From the NCBI GenBank assembly GCA_035235625.1, contig CP141140.1:37505351-37569350 (forward strand): a stretch of 64,000 bases of DNA, read 5' to 3'. The notes under the pieces were generated by a model. It saw nothing but the letters and a program-made list of their open reading frames with translations, ran no database searches and was not told the origin of the DNA. This DNA comes from Saururus chinensis (taxonomy: Eukaryota; Streptophyta; Magnoliopsida; Piperales; Saururaceae). This document shows, one piece after another, positions 49,474 through 62,600 of the stretch; position 1 is the first letter of the stretch; each line of letters begins with the position of its first letter. A program made the translations under genes and the position numbers.

Positions 49474-51299
49474 GTTATTCAGTTAAACCTTTCTATGGGA
49501 CATGTTGTAGATATATTCCTTTTAATAGGTGACATGTTTAGTCAATTTATACATGTTAAAAACTAAGTAAAATGAGGCATGATTTTATGTTTACGTGTTT
49601 AAACATAAATGGACATATGCATGGCCACATGGTAGAGTAGTTCCACTGGATACTTTCTCGTTTAGTATATGAGCCCCTAAACGAAAAGGCGAGTGTGCTG
49701 CGAGTGCCAGTGCGGCAAGCGCTTGGTCCAATTATCAACTTGAATTTTGTTTGAGACTCTAAAATTGTGCCATCAACAGTCATATTTGTAGAGGTGCTTC
49801 TGCATCCGTTTTGGTGCTCTTAACCTTTTGATATGACTCGTCAACCTAATTAATATTAGTTATATTATTTTATTTTAATTTATGTGGCGAACTTGAACTC
49901 AGGTGGGAAGAGTTTTTTGTGCTCTATACTGACAATGAGACTAGTGCTAATAAGGGATTGATGGAGCACTCGCAGCTACACATTAGCATCAATATTAATT
50001 ACACTAGCACACACTAGTTTGTGTCAAATCGATCTCAAATATAAACCGTTATGATGCATAGATTATGCTGACCTCATTGTGATAGAAGAGCATAAAAAAC
50101 TCTTTCATTTAGGTGTCATTCCATTTTCAAAATAGCTCGTCTCACCATTAATAAAATTCCATATTGATAAGCACCTGAGTATGAAGTGATACAGTATCTT
50201 AGTAAACCACATCCTACATCTTCCCAAGGACCCAACTGGAATGGGCTCTTTCTATGCTTAGAAGGGCTTGTTAACCATCCTCTTAGGGTTAATTCCTAAA
50301 GACCCAAATGGAATGGCTCTTTAGGTCCTAAGAAGGGCTCGTCAACCCACCTCTTAGGGTATCATATTTTACTATCAATTTATTTGGGTAAATTGAACTA
50401 TTAATTTAGAACAAAAAAATTATATGGTAAAATTGAAATATAATCATGGTAGGTAATTAATAGGGTGAATATTATTTAATAATTTTGCGTTCAATATATT
50501 TGATTTGTTTTGAGAATCTAGGTATTAATCTATTCAAATTCAATCAGGTCCAGTGAGGCTTCCTGTGATCAAATTCCATATTGAATCGCATCTAACAATT
50601 ATATGAATATAAATTGATAGAGAATTTTATTTGGTGGTTGCAAAATACTAATCATTATGTTGCATAAGTATGATTGACATTTTTTACATGGGGCCACAAG
50701 TTATTGTATATGTCATGCAATGACAGGTGATTTGCACCAATATTTTTGCTAAAAAAAAATTAATTAATTCTTCATTATGTTAGACAAAAAAGGAGGGTAA
50801 CTTATCCCACCACAAAGGTCCCCAAAGATAAAATTAATTAGCCAAATAGTCAACAACATGTAACCCTGCTAACTTCTCCATGTACATGCTTGAAGCTGAT
50901 GGATCAAAACTTAAAACACATTTTTTTAATATTACTAATTACTTTCTATATCCCACATTAATAGCCCTATTTAGTTTTTTAAAATAAATTAATTTTAATT
51001 TATTTAAAAAAAATAAAACTATTAATATAGTATGAAAAAGCATAACATATAATAAAATTAGTAATATTCACAAATTTATACTTGGTCCCTGAGGATAGAC
51101 CATGTGTCACTAGTGCTCATACATAAAATATGGTGACTGTGAGTAGTGGTAATTTGGGGGTGAGAGTAAGATGGGAACAGAATTTGGGTGATATTGATGC
51201 ATTGAAATAATACTTAATTAAATATTTTTAAATTTTAAATTACAATCTTATTTTATGTTAATTTATTATTTATTTAGACTATTTATAACTTAAACAGGT
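49474..51299. other. Unassigned AT-rich sequence with a short tandem duplication
   Basis: No gene or element end recognised apart from the 70-bp duplication at 50221-50361. Confidence 0.4.
50221..50361. repeat. Diverged 70-bp tandem duplication
   Basis: Two adjacent units (50221-50291 and 50292-50361) share GACCCAA(A/C)TGGAATGG, AGAAGGGCT and CCTCTTAGGGT. They differ at about a fifth of positions. Confidence 0.75.
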
Positions 51300-52637
51300 G
51301 AGTTGGCCCCCATTGTGTTTACATATCTAAATGAGCTTTAATAGGATCTAAGTTAAAGATAAAGTAAAACATAACTACCAAAATCTATTCAAGGATCAAG
51401 AATGAGATTTTAATGGTCTAAATATACATGAAATGGTCGAACATAACCTTTATAGACTCATTAGATTATAGATTGGCATCAAGGAAACCAAATTCAGGAA
51501 TAAACTAATTTAGACAAATTGACACGTCCTTAGTATTTCAATCATATCTTTCTATGTAAAATTTGAATTGATATTATTTTGGTCGAATTAGAAAGAAACT
51601 TCCATGGCAACAATAACTATTTTTGGACAAAATTCATAATTTCGAAGATAAATGGGTCAAATCTGGCATGCATAAGAACAGCTAGTCAATTAACCCGAGG
51701 CCAACACATACAAAATTTTTTATTGGTTATGATTGAACACATAAAGAAAGATAATAAGGCTAATTGGATAACTAAAGGATACTTATTCGCAAAATAAATT
51801 ATTAATTTATTCAATTAATTTAGAATCTAATTATTACCAAAAAAATAACTAATAAATTAATTAATCAGGAAGCAATCAAGGGATATAACTAGACCTTCCC
51901 CATTGAAGCAACCTCTTCTACTCCTATAAATAAAGAGGTGGATGTGGGAGAGATACCATCTCCTCCTCTTTAGAGCTCTCTTATCCTATTTTTCTCTTTT
52001 TTTATAGTTTTGATTTTTAGTTCTATTGTAATGGCTTTCTAAGCACTCTAACTAAGGCTAGAGGTGATTTGTAACATTTTAATAGAGTTCTATTCATGTT
52101 TCATCAATGGTTTCAAATATGTATTAGTTATTTAAAGTAATGTTTATTCAATATTATTCTTCTTCATATTTCTTTGTGATCTTAATACAAAAGATGTTTG
52201 AAGGCTCTTCTTGATCTTTTGTGGTTTGATACATAAAACTCTTAAAGAAACATTTATTTTACCCTTCATCTTTTCAAAGTATTTCCTATCTTTATTTTTG
52301 ATTGTAATGTTAATATCTTCATGTTAAATAGAATCTTCATTCAATTTTAATTAAGATAACATAACACGTGAATAACATCACTAGATGTTACAATGACCCT
52401 CAATGCCTTAGTATTTTATCTTATTGATTTATTAACTCTTTATTGTCTTAATACTCTTCTTATCTTAATCTTTCTTTACTTCTCTTATTTTGTAATCATT
52501 GTGATAATCACACAATGGCAATCTTTGTCGGTTCAACCTTGCAAGACTACATCCACTTGTGCACTTCCAAGTAATATAGCCCTAAGCATTGGCTAAAATT
52601 TTTGACTTTTAACCGAGTAAAAAGTTGGGTTGTCACA
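51300..52637 (+). mobile_element. Possible LTR remnant
   Basis: The stretch ends GGGTTGTCACA at 52637, whose complement TGTGACAACCC is a common LTR start. A TATA-like CTATAAATAAAG lies at about 51925 and is followed by a leader-like pyrimidine-rich region. I could not find the other end or a target duplication, so the left limit is a guess. Confidence 0.28.
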
Positions 52638-52790
52638 CTCATATTGTGATCTTTCTTGTGATGTGCATTATGAACATTCAAACTATGCGGAGATTTTAGA
52701 GATTTTTATCGTAGGTTTAGAACATTATTACTAAGTTCTGTAAGGTTTTTTCTCATCCAAGTAATATATCTTAGCATAACTCTTTGAACA

Positions 52791-53090
52791 TTATTTTTCA
52801 CATGTAGTATCTTCTTCATAAACTTGTTCTTTGCTAGGTTCAATTTTGGATACTAGTTCTTTCTTAGAAATGTAAAATCTAACTGATGGTTTATAAGTTG
52901 AAGAACTAGCAACATTATTATTTAGTTTACTAACTTGGACAGATTTAATGATTCCTTGGGAAGCAAAGTTCTTATGATTGGCATAACCTAACTCAATCTT
53001 TTCATTCCCATATTTGACGAACATGGAGAATCACATTAACTTTTTCTTTTCCCTTAACAAATTCTTCTAATTTTTCCATATTAACTAACG
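52791..53090 (-). pseudogene. Small copia-like gag fragment (fossil)
   Basis: Minus-strand patches EKLEEFVKGKEKVNVIL and LGYANHKNFASQGIIKS resemble the segment after the zinc knuckle of plant copia gag (K-G-x-x-N-L...GLGY). It is short, broken, and not attached to any LTR I can see. Confidence 0.35.
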
Positions 53091-55800
53091 CAGATAATCA
53101 TATCAACTTTTTTCTTTTCCCATGGGGTTAGTCAATCAAGATTCTAAAATACTTGATTCAAAATATGAAAATTTAAAATATAATCCAAATTATTGTTTTT
53201 CAACTGTCAAATTTTAAAATATTTGAATGCCCAAATCCTATATTACTAGAATCCTTTGATTTGAGCAATAGGATTTCAAAATAATTAACTCTAAAAAAAA
53301 TCATCTATAATTTTTAAATGTGACTAATCCATAATTTACTAGTCATGAATTCATTAAATATTTTATTAACACATAAAATAAAACTTATATTACAAAATTA
53401 ACTTTTTTAATAAAAAAATTGTATGCAATGATGCCCAAGCTAGATGGAACATTGTATTTAGAATATATAAATCTTAATTTATTTTAGTCAATAATGGGCA
53501 TGCTTACAATAGTTAGATTAGATAAAACAATAAAATGAATCAAGAAGGGCAAATAGTCAAACAATCATCACAATTAATTCTACAGGAAAGACTGGATGAA
53601 CTGATAAACAACATATATGAGATAAGTTGTCGTGGTCTTGCAAGTGTGGTAGGATAGAGGGGAAGGGAAGGTTAGCATTTCGCTGGCAGCAACACATGAA
53701 AATAATTAGTTAATTAAAAAAATATTTCTAATGGACATGAAAATAACTATTTAATTAAAGAAATATTTCCAATGGGCAGAAACTATTATGATTTATTATT
53801 CTCATATGTAAGGAAACACAGCCCACATAAGCAGTAATTACCATTTGGAAAAGAAAAGTAATTCAGTAGCACTATTTTGCAGCAGGAGTTGTTAATGCAT
53901 ATACTTTTATGAAACCAAAACTCAGAACTAGAGTCTTTTTATCTCTTCCACATGGGATCATTACGTAAAGCATCCACCATCAGAACCTCCAGCCTCTACC
54001 AAATTTAGTAATTTATCTTCAAGCTACATGATTTACACTTTACAATTACAAACAACAAACTTATTTCCATTCAGCTCATACCTGCCCTTCATACATAAAT
54101 AGGTTCAAAGGGAAAGCTCACACTTAGCCTCAGTTACCCGTACAATAACCTTCTTTCCTATCAATCTAAGATGAAGGATATGTAGATTGATTTCCAGTTC
54201 TTCTTTCTGCAAGTAATGGCAGCTTTAATCAGTAAGCAAACACTAAAGCAATAGATTGAAGGAAGATAAATAATACAATGCATAACACAATTGACTAAGT
54301 AAAGTGTTAATTAGCCAAACACTAATATCCACATTATCTATGTTCACAAGATCATGAAACATCTCTTGTTTTTTACGCGAAGTATATACATTTTATATCG
54401 CTAGTCAACACAGAAAAGTTTTTCCCATTACCAATGGACAGAAACTATTATAATTCCTTATTCTCATATGACACAACCCACAGATGCAGTAATTACCATT
54501 TGGAAAAGAAAAGCAAAAGTTTACCTTCAAGAAGCTTTAGAGACATTGAAGGGAATTTGAGCTGGAAGCTTACCTTCTATATGGTTAAACTCGTTTACCA
54601 TCTTGGCAGTTGGCCAATCCAAATTTTCACGATCAGACACACTAAATACATAGACACCACTTAAATTCTGAAAGTTACTCTGTTCCCTCTGCAAAAGGAT
54701 GATTAAATCAATTAAAAGTTACTCTGTTCAGTCATTCCCTTGTGCAGAATCTCTTCCACACGGAATGTGCGCTTAGTTGGGCAAGCTGCTAACAGCTAGT
54801 GCAAGAGCAAGCTGCTGATAGCTAGTGCAAGAGCGGCTCATTATCATCACAATCTTAAAGATGCATGGCAAGCAAGAAGGCTATTAAACTAACTCAAGAA
54901 AGCCAAAACAACTATTTATAATTAATAGTTCAACTTTTCTTCTTGTAGACGAAGTCTTTTCTGAAAGTCCTCTGTAACAAAATCCAAAAACACAATCCTA
55001 TACAGGTAACTTTTAAAGCAAACTTAACACTATTATTAAGGCAATGTCTGCCCAAATGAGATACTCAATACCTTAACCGAGATAAGCCATGAAGTCAATA
55101 CCTAAAGAGAAATACCCAATACCTCTCCTTTTCCAAAATTAAGCCCTGAAGTCCAGATAAACTTTTCACCATATTCTTGTTTCTCAGGGGTTAGTGAATC
55201 CTTCTGCTTCTTTAGCCCGTACTATAACATATAAAAGCAAGAAGAGGAAAAAGATGATGATTAGAAATTATATTTTAAATAAAGCTTATTAAGCCTTTCT
55301 ATACATCAGATTCCATCTCTGCAGATAAGAAAATCAGATTACCAGACAACACATATTCATTGTCTGGGGAAAATTAGGCAATTATAAAACAGAACTTTTA
55401 AATAGATTTATTACAGCACAAATCAGGTTAGGCATGCCAAATGAGTGATCAGATACATGTTTCATGTTTACTGAAAAAGACATCAACTTGATGGAAGCAC
55501 AAGCCATTAGAGGCAGCAGATAATAAGAAAACATCATATGATCATGTATAAAACAGAGATAAGATATCAACCACGACCACATGATGAGTTAAATTATCAA
55601 AGAAAACAGAGATTAAAGCCCATTGCACCATCAATATGGAAATCAAATCTAAGACTCTTAAAAGAGAGTGCATCATCCAAATTATTCACCACCACCTGCC
55701 CCAATTCAAGCCACAACCAATGAAATAGGCACTTACCCAAATTCTAAATTAAACTACAAGTCCACAAGAGACCTCTGACTTGAGGCCTATTAATGCCCAA
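53091..55800. other. Unassigned AT-rich sequence with a few exon-like patches
   Basis: Three minus-strand patches look protein-like: about 54170-54130 (LEINLHILHLRLIGKKVIV ending in a stop), about 54655-54540 (VYVFSVSDRENLDWPTAKMV) and about 55200-55085 (GEKFIWTSGLNFGKGEVLG). They might be exons of one decayed or unrecognised minus-strand gene, but I cannot link them or name a family. Confidence 0.3.
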
Positions 55801-56225
55801 GGCAGAAAATCACAATTCTAATGGAAACTGAATTGGTAAAAAAAGTAAAAACAAAAGGATGAATCAAACAAACTTATTAATCAAAGACACTGTACTTGAA
55901 CTTACAAGGCCGAAAATGACAATTCCAATAGAACCGGAATTGGTAAAAAAACGTAAAAATAAAAAGATAAATCAAACAAACACATTAATCAAAGACGTGT
56001 GTAAGTGAACTCCCAAGGTAGAAAATCACAATTCCAATAGAACCGGAATTGGTAAAAAAAAAAAGTAAAAACAAAAAGATAAATCAAACAAACACATTAA
56101 TCAAAGACGTGTGTAAGTCAACTCCCAAGGTAGAAAATCACAATTCCAATAGAACCGGAATTGGTAAAAAAAAAAAGTAAAAACAAAAAGATAAATCAAA
56201 CAAACACATTAATCAAAGACACTAC
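55801..56225. repeat. Four tandem copies of a 110-bp unit
   Basis: Units start near 55801, 55910, 56020 and 56133. Each contains AATTCCAATAGAACCGGAAT followed by an A run, AAATCAAACAAACACATTAA and CAAAGAC. The last three are nearly identical; the first is more diverged. AATTCC and GGAATT form an inverted repeat in each unit. Confidence 0.9.
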
Positions 56226-56699
56226 CAAAATTCTTACCCTTACGCATAGGGGACCCAATCTTTTTGATCAAACAGAGGACCCAATCTTCGGTTCTGCCTA
56301 AAAGACTGCTCAATCCAAAGGTTGATCACTGCTCTCTATGGGTTTGATCCCTGCTCTCTAGAGGTTGTTGATCTCCTGCCCTCAGTGATCTGATCCACTG
56401 TGACCAGTGAAAGGCACAAAAATTTCCGGCAGGAGGGATTAGGAAGTTCGAATCTCTCCCGCCCACAACGCAAAATGAAATCAAAACAGCGAGAGGGATT
56501 AGGAAGTTTCAACTTTTCACCTAATATGATGCAGCCAGTGGTCACTACTTTTGGCAGACTCGCTAGTTTTTATCAAAACAAGAATCATAAACCCCATTTC
56601 CAAAAAAAAAAAGAAATCTACCGGAAACATAAGTAATAAAAACTCAATAAACTCCCAATTCTGACACCAAATGCTGGAAGCAATTTTGTTCTGAATTCT
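56226..56699. other. Unassigned sequence
   Basis: Contains a 20-bp direct repeat with GAGGGATTAGGAAGTT (about 56434 and 56492). No gene recognised. Confidence 0.4.
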
Positions 56700-56945
56700 G
56701 GGCGTTGTCCTCAGCATTGCAGTGGTGCTGGTAGATTGTCTGCTAGAAGCAGTACCACTCAAACAACGGATTGATGTCTCTGTGGCTGTCTGTGAGGAAG
56801 GTAGTGATGGCGTAGTGAAGCCAATCGAGCTCAGACCTAATTGCTTTGCGGCAAAAGAGGAAAATCATGATTGGAGAACTCGCCACGGAGGCCATTATCG
56901 GGAGGACTCCATCCCTGTGCCGAAGCCTGTTAATGGCGTCGTCAT
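56700..56945 (-). pseudogene. BRUTUS-like hemerythrin/RING E3 ligase, first-exon remnant
   Basis: BRUTUS-type proteins are iron-binding hemerythrin E3 ligases that limit iron-deficiency responses. On the minus strand the ATG at 56945 opens MTTPLTGFGTGMESS, close to the family start MATPLTG. A second frame gives ASSPIMIFLFCRKAIRSELD, WLHYAITTF and DINPLFEWYCF, then TIYQHHCNAED, matching the first hemerythrin helices (SSPI-IFLF-HKAIRSELD-LH ... RYHFLRAIYKHHCNAED). The conserved HKA motif has CRKA here. There is a frame slip after MESS and a TAG between WYCF and QTIYQHH. The following VIFPALD exon and the C-terminal CHY/RING fingers are not found downstream, so only exon 1 remains and it is broken. 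Confidence 0.6.
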
Positions 56946-57687
56946 TCAGGATTCGAAAGAACTCACAAGAAACTCCTAGCCAACCATAATCAAACCCTAG
57001 AAGAACAAAGTTTGTAGAAATTCAGACCACCACTTCGTCAAGTGATCTCTCGATTTCTCTCTCTCTCATCTTTTTCAATGGCAGCATGAGCGACTCTGCG
57101 AGCCAAGGTTGGGGATTTTTTGAGGGAGGGGTCATTAGGCTGGGTGCAAGTGGAGAAGTGAGGCCAAGGCTGGGGCGGAGCGCAAGGCCGACGCGAGGCG
57201 GGGAGGGCTGAGCAAGAGGGCGAGGCTTGGACAGAGAAGGAGGCACTTGCCGAGGACGGCAACCCATCTGCCTCCCATCTACACAGTAGTGAGAAGACCA
57301 GAAAAACAAAGGAAAAAATTGGAGAGAAGAAAGAGGGAGAGATGATGGAGCGGGAAGAGGCCAGCTAAGACGGCATTAAGAGGAAGAGAGGGCGGAAAAG
57401 AGGGGGCCCGAGGTTGAGAGAAGAGAGGAGGGAGAAGTTACCTAGAAGACGGGATGTCCCAAGCTTGCTTCTCCCAGAGAGATGGAGGCTTCCTCCTTCA
57501 AGGTCCAGTTGCCCGAACTGCGAAGACAAAAGCTTCAGTTTCGCAGACAACAAGATATTTCACAACACGGTGGTCTTGTGAAATGCTTGATTTGTGTTAT
57601 AAGTGATGCCCCGAAATATGGCTCTTTAAATTTACCTCAATATTTAAAATATATAAATTACTTTTTATCCGCTAACTCTATATTTAT
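56946..57687 (-). other. Probable former 5' flank of the BRUTUS-like remnant
   Basis: On the minus strand this is a C/T-rich region (about 57500-57040) with GAGAGAGAGAAATC, followed by TTCTAGGGTTT just before the remnant's ATG. That fits a plant promoter and 5' leader. Open frames here lack domains. Confidence 0.35.
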
Positions 57688-59634
57688 AATATTAAATTTT
57701 AATTTATTAACTCTTAATTGTAAATATTACATAGATAATTCAAAATAACTAACGCTCTATTTTAAAATTTAGGAATTTTATTTTCAAATCCAAATTGGAC
57801 ACTAATGTGATTTTCAACGCATTCTCTACTTTTTCAACTTTTAAGATTAATTCTTTATTTTTAACATCACACATTTTTTTGGCACACGAAAATTCATATT
57901 ACATAATCAATAGCACAAAATTTAGATCTATGAGCTTGCAATTCATCAAAAGTATGATTGTTTCTATTAATTATAAATTTTAAAACAAAAAAATACAAAC
58001 TCAACATCTTTTTGAAATCCATATCAAGCTAATATAAGCCCAAACCACACAAGAATTCAAATCTTACTCCTCAGCTACCGCTTGTCGGTTTGAAGTGTGA
58101 ACAAACTGAGAAAATAAAATGTCTTTAATTTTCAGTTAAACTACAACTTATATACTCTTCAAAATAAAAATAAAAAATAAATTTTCATCCTGTTTGTCAA
58201 ATTCATGTGTCTAGCAAAAACATACAAATCAAAGCAACAATCGATACAAGAGAATTTGGAAACCCGCATTAAGAAAAACTAGGGGACCCTCTGTTTAGAC
58301 CAAATACGCACTATGTAAATACAAATATAGTTACTGGTTTGCAAAGACAAAGACCCTTATTTTCTTTACTTGGCTGGCTCCAACACCACTCTAAACTCTT
58401 GCATCACGACCATTGGTTGTTTACTTGCATCAACTTGGTCTTCAACAACTTGTTTTGCTTTCAACAATTCCAACTCCTCACTTCAAGTCTCTTTAGCATG
58501 AACGATCCTTTTCTCTTTAATCTTCTCAACAAATTTCCAAGCGACACACTGAGTATAATGTCCCAGATTTTTCTATGATTTTTTGTGTAGTTTGTGCTAT
58601 TTTGATCATTTTTGGTATTCATACCCATAGAGTCGGGTATAGGGTTAGTCTTAGGCCGCGGGCCTCAAAATATTAAATTTTAATTATAAATATTATATAA
58701 AAAATTCAAAACAACTAACGCTCTATTTTAAAATTTAGGAATTTTATTTTCAAATCCAAATTGGTAACTAATGTGATTTTCAACGCATTCTCTATTTTTT
58801 CAACTTTTAAGATTAATTCTTTATTTTTAACATCACATATTTTTTTGGCACACAAAAATTCATATTACATAATCAATAGCACAAAATTTAGATCTATGAG
58901 CTTGCAATTCATCAAAAGTATGATTGTTTCTATTAATTATAAATTTTAAAACAAAAAAACACAAACTCAACATCTTTTTGAAATCCATATCAAGCTAAGA
59001 TAAGCCCAAACCACACAAGAATTCAAATCTTACTCCTCAGCTACCGCTCGTCATTTTGAAGTGTGAACAAACTGAGAAAATAAAGTGTCTTTAATTTTCA
59101 GTTAAACCACAACTTATATACTCTTCAAAATAAAAATGAAAAATAAATTTTCATCCTATTTGTCAAATTCATGTGTCTAGCAAAAACATACAAATCAAAG
59201 CAACAATCGATACAAGAGAATTTGGAAACCCTCATTGAGAAAAACTAGGGGACCCTCTGTTTAGACCAAATACGCACTATGTAAATACAAATATAGTTAC
59301 TGGTTTGCAAAGACAAAGACCCTTATTTTCTTTACTTGGCTGGCTCCAACACCACTCTAAACTCTTGCATCACGACCATTGGTTGTTTACTTGCGTCAAC
59401 TTGGTCTTCAACAACTTGTTTTGCTTTCAACAATTCCAACTCCTCACTTCAAGTCTCTTTAGCATGAACGATCCTTTTCTCTTTAATCTTCTCAACAAAT
59501 TTCCAAGCGACACACTGAGTATAATGTCCCAGATTTTTCTATGATTTTTTGTGTAGTTTGTGCTATTTTGATCATTTTTGGTATTCATACCCATAGAGTC
59601 GGCTATAGGGTTAGTCTTAGGCCGCGGGCCTCAA
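57688..59634. repeat. Tandem duplication of just under 1 kb
   Basis: Copy 1 is 57688-58668 and copy 2 is 58669-59634, nearly identical apart from about 15 bp missing near the start of copy 2. Copy 1 ends with about 115 bp of the solo LTR that begins at 59520 in copy 2, so the duplication happened after the LTR inserted. The 62- and 79-codon frames found twice (57795/58761 and 58339/59305) are alike only because of this. On the minus strand each copy also has an exon-like patch (SEELELLKAKQVVEDQVDAS) that I cannot place. Confidence 0.92.
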
Positions 59635-62600
59635 CGCGCAATTACAACACGAAAAATTGAAAGAGAATGAGAGTGTAGAAGATAAGGGAGAGAAAAGAAA
59701 AAATAATAAAATAAATAAATACAAACATGGATCGGGCTCGTTCGAGCCCGTTCTAGAACATTTAGACCCCCCCGGTGGTTTCTTCTCTGTCACTCAGTTG
59801 AGTGTTGTGGCAGCTCCGACGGTGGCCAGTGAGCTCTGCCCGGCCTCCATCCGGCCAGCCACGGGCCGACGACGGCAATGCCAACTGCCAGCCAACTCTG
59901 CCTCCCGCAAGCAAGCTTCATGCCCGGTTACCTTTCTTCCCCCTCTCTCTATTTTGATTGTTCATTGCCGCCATAGGCCAGCAAGGGCCGGCCGGCAGGC
60001 CATGACTCCGCCTTGGGCCAGCGACGGCAAGAGGCCGTCCCTCCCAACCCCAGTGGCCACCCCTATTCTGCCCTGTCCTCTTTTCTCCCCATCTATCATT
60101 TTTTCCGCCCCCTCTATTTCATTTTATTCCACGGCCGCTGTTGGCCGGCAAGGACTAGCCGACTGACTACAGTTTCACCCTGGGCCGGCGACGATGATAG
60201 GCCACCCCTTCCAGCCTCACTCGGCCTACAGTCGCCCCATTCCTCTCCTCCCATCTACTTGCCTATTTTTCTTCCTAAGTGTTTTGACCCCACAATAGCT
60301 GCCGCCAGCGAGCCAGGCCCGACCGACCTTTGTCTGACCAGCCATAGGCTAGCAACAACAAGGTCTCCGCCTTGGCTAGCTTCACCAACCCTAGTGGCCC
60401 TATTGTTCCCTCTGGTCAGCCCTTGTTTATGGTCTATGTCCGTTTTGGACGTTGTGAGTACTGTCACCAGCTAGATGCCAGACCTGGCCAAGTGGACCTT
60501 TATCTGGCTCAGCCTCCGGCCCAAGTGACGCCAGTGGGTCACCCCTCTGGGCCTTGTTCAGCCTCCATCCCCTCTGCTTCGTTGGAACCAAATCTGCATC
60601 TCTCGCTTGAGTGCTATGTTTGGTCCAAAAATTAGGGTCTTAGCTCCTCACTGTGTTGTGTGTCCAGTGTGTGGCCACATCCGTCACCTCTTGACAGAGA
60701 TAGCTCCTCCTGGCCATTAGGGCCACGATGGAGCCAGCTAGAGCCGTTGGTTCCCTTGCTCCTCCCTATGTTCCCTAGCCCTCTATGTTTTCTAGTCGTT
60801 TTATGTCTTGGGCCACTTTGCGTCATTGGATGCCAAACACCCTCTGGACCACTGTACTTTGGTGGGTCTTAGCCTGGAGATGGTTGTCCACCCATAGAGC
60901 GATACCTCCCCTATTCCTTTGGCATGAGCCAAGCTCCCCCTCTACCCATTTATGTGTCTAGCCGCACTATAGAGAGCGCCATGTATTGCCCTTTTACTGT
61001 CCTACCCCCAACGGATGTCGATTGGCCTCTAGTTGGCCTACCTAGGCACAATAACGGTAAAGACCGTCTTGTTAGTCACTACCCATGGACATGGCCCTAC
61101 TGCCCCTTCCGAACCTTGGGCTATCTCCATTCAGCCCTCTCCCCGCCCCTTTGGGCCACTTATGTATATAGCCGCGTGTGCGGTTTAAGGTTTAGGCACC
61201 GCATTTGCGCCGCTTGACATTGGATGGCTTTGCCACCGAATAGAGTTGACACCTGAGCCATCACCACCTCTCCTCTATCCTTGAGCGTTGCCCCATGCCC
61301 TCCGCCCTTATGTGGGCCCTTGAAAATGTGAAATCAATATCCACAACCGATTTCAATGTCTTGCGGCCGACCGAGTATTTCTCAGCTACCGGTCGACCTT
61401 AAGTTAGTACACTCTTGAAATCGTACCTACCACTCGTTGGCATGACCTTTCTCCCGGCTACCCATAGTGTGCCACCGTGGATCACAGAATTTTCCGCATT
61501 GACTTCTAACACCCCGTTTGGCCACCAACGTTGCCACCTTCATGTGCTAGCCATCAAACGTCATGATTACAAGGTAGGGGAACTTTGAACTAGTAATTTC
61601 ATGATAACATGCTTTGAATGAGTAGTAGCATGCTAGGATTGCATGATGTGCATGTGAGCATGATAATATGGTATGTTTAGATACATATGGCATGCATATG
61701 AGTTGTAAGTATGGTTGATGTATGTGGAATACGTGTGCTAAGTTGGTTGATGTATATGGAATATGTATGTGCTCGTTATGACTAGCGAGTCCATTAGTAA
61801 GTTATGTATGTGGACTATGCATATGGGCAGAAGTATGGGCAATGAACGGTAAGAGGTGACAGAGGGTTTGGTATAGAGTTAGTTGTGGATATGGATGTGT
61901 AAGTGTATGATAAAAGATGGAAGACATAAGTTTGACAGGTGAGGAGTGGAGCAGATTGGTTTCGTTTGGTTTGGAGCATACGTCAGGGGTTCTATAAGTA
62001 AGAGGACTTAGGCTTGGAGCCTTATGGGGGTTTATTAGATAGTAAGAGTGTGCATAATTATACAAAGCATAACATACAAATTATGAAATAAAAAGTAAGC
62101 ATAATAAATGAGGTATTAAGTAAAAGGGTGATAATGGGGATCTGCTATGAGGAACTCAGTTTGATGATGTCGAGTAAGATGTTTTGGTCGTAAGGTGGAT
62201 GATAGAGATTGTATGAATAAATGAGGATTTGTGTACGGTGAGGTATGTTGTGACTTGGACGGGTTAAGTGAAGTCTGCTGCCCTAACGAACTAGGGTTTC
62301 AATCAGGCTCAACTTTAGTTTGATCAGTCAAGCACTGTGAGTTTTTATGGCATAATTATACCACATAACTTAATTCAAACTTAAATTATAAGAAAAGCTA
62401 ATGATAGCTTTATGAGTTTGAGACTTGAGGGTTCGACGGATTAAGTTTCATATTTGAGCTAGCTGATAATGAATCGGCTGAGCATTTCTTGTGTCTTGCC
62501 ATGAAGTTTATCCTACGGGATGTTGCCAGTGTGCTATATAGAGCACCAGACATCTGATGCTCTATTGAGAGCGATGTATATTTTTGATTTGGTCTTGGTG

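Noticed and set aside
54100-55210. A host gene on the minus strand built from three exon-like patches
   Set aside because: The patches cannot be linked by convincing splice sites and phase, and I recognise no family, so I list them only as unassigned.
56430-56470. GTTCGAATC box suggesting a tRNA
   Set aside because: The T-arm bases do not pair and no acceptor, D or anticodon arm can be drawn around it.
59400-59519. Primer-binding site next to the LTR at 59520
   Set aside because: No tRNA-complementary stretch is visible, and the 5-bp flanking match indicates a solo LTR rather than one end of a full element.
58339-59544. 79-codon ORF present twice (58339 and 59305), seemingly conserved
   Set aside because: The match is due to the recent tandem duplication, not to selection.
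59657-61217. Long open frames (up to 169 codons) with proline/serine-rich products
   Set aside because: They fall in the GC-rich middle of the sister solo LTR. Composition explains them, and they are not preserved in the other LTR.
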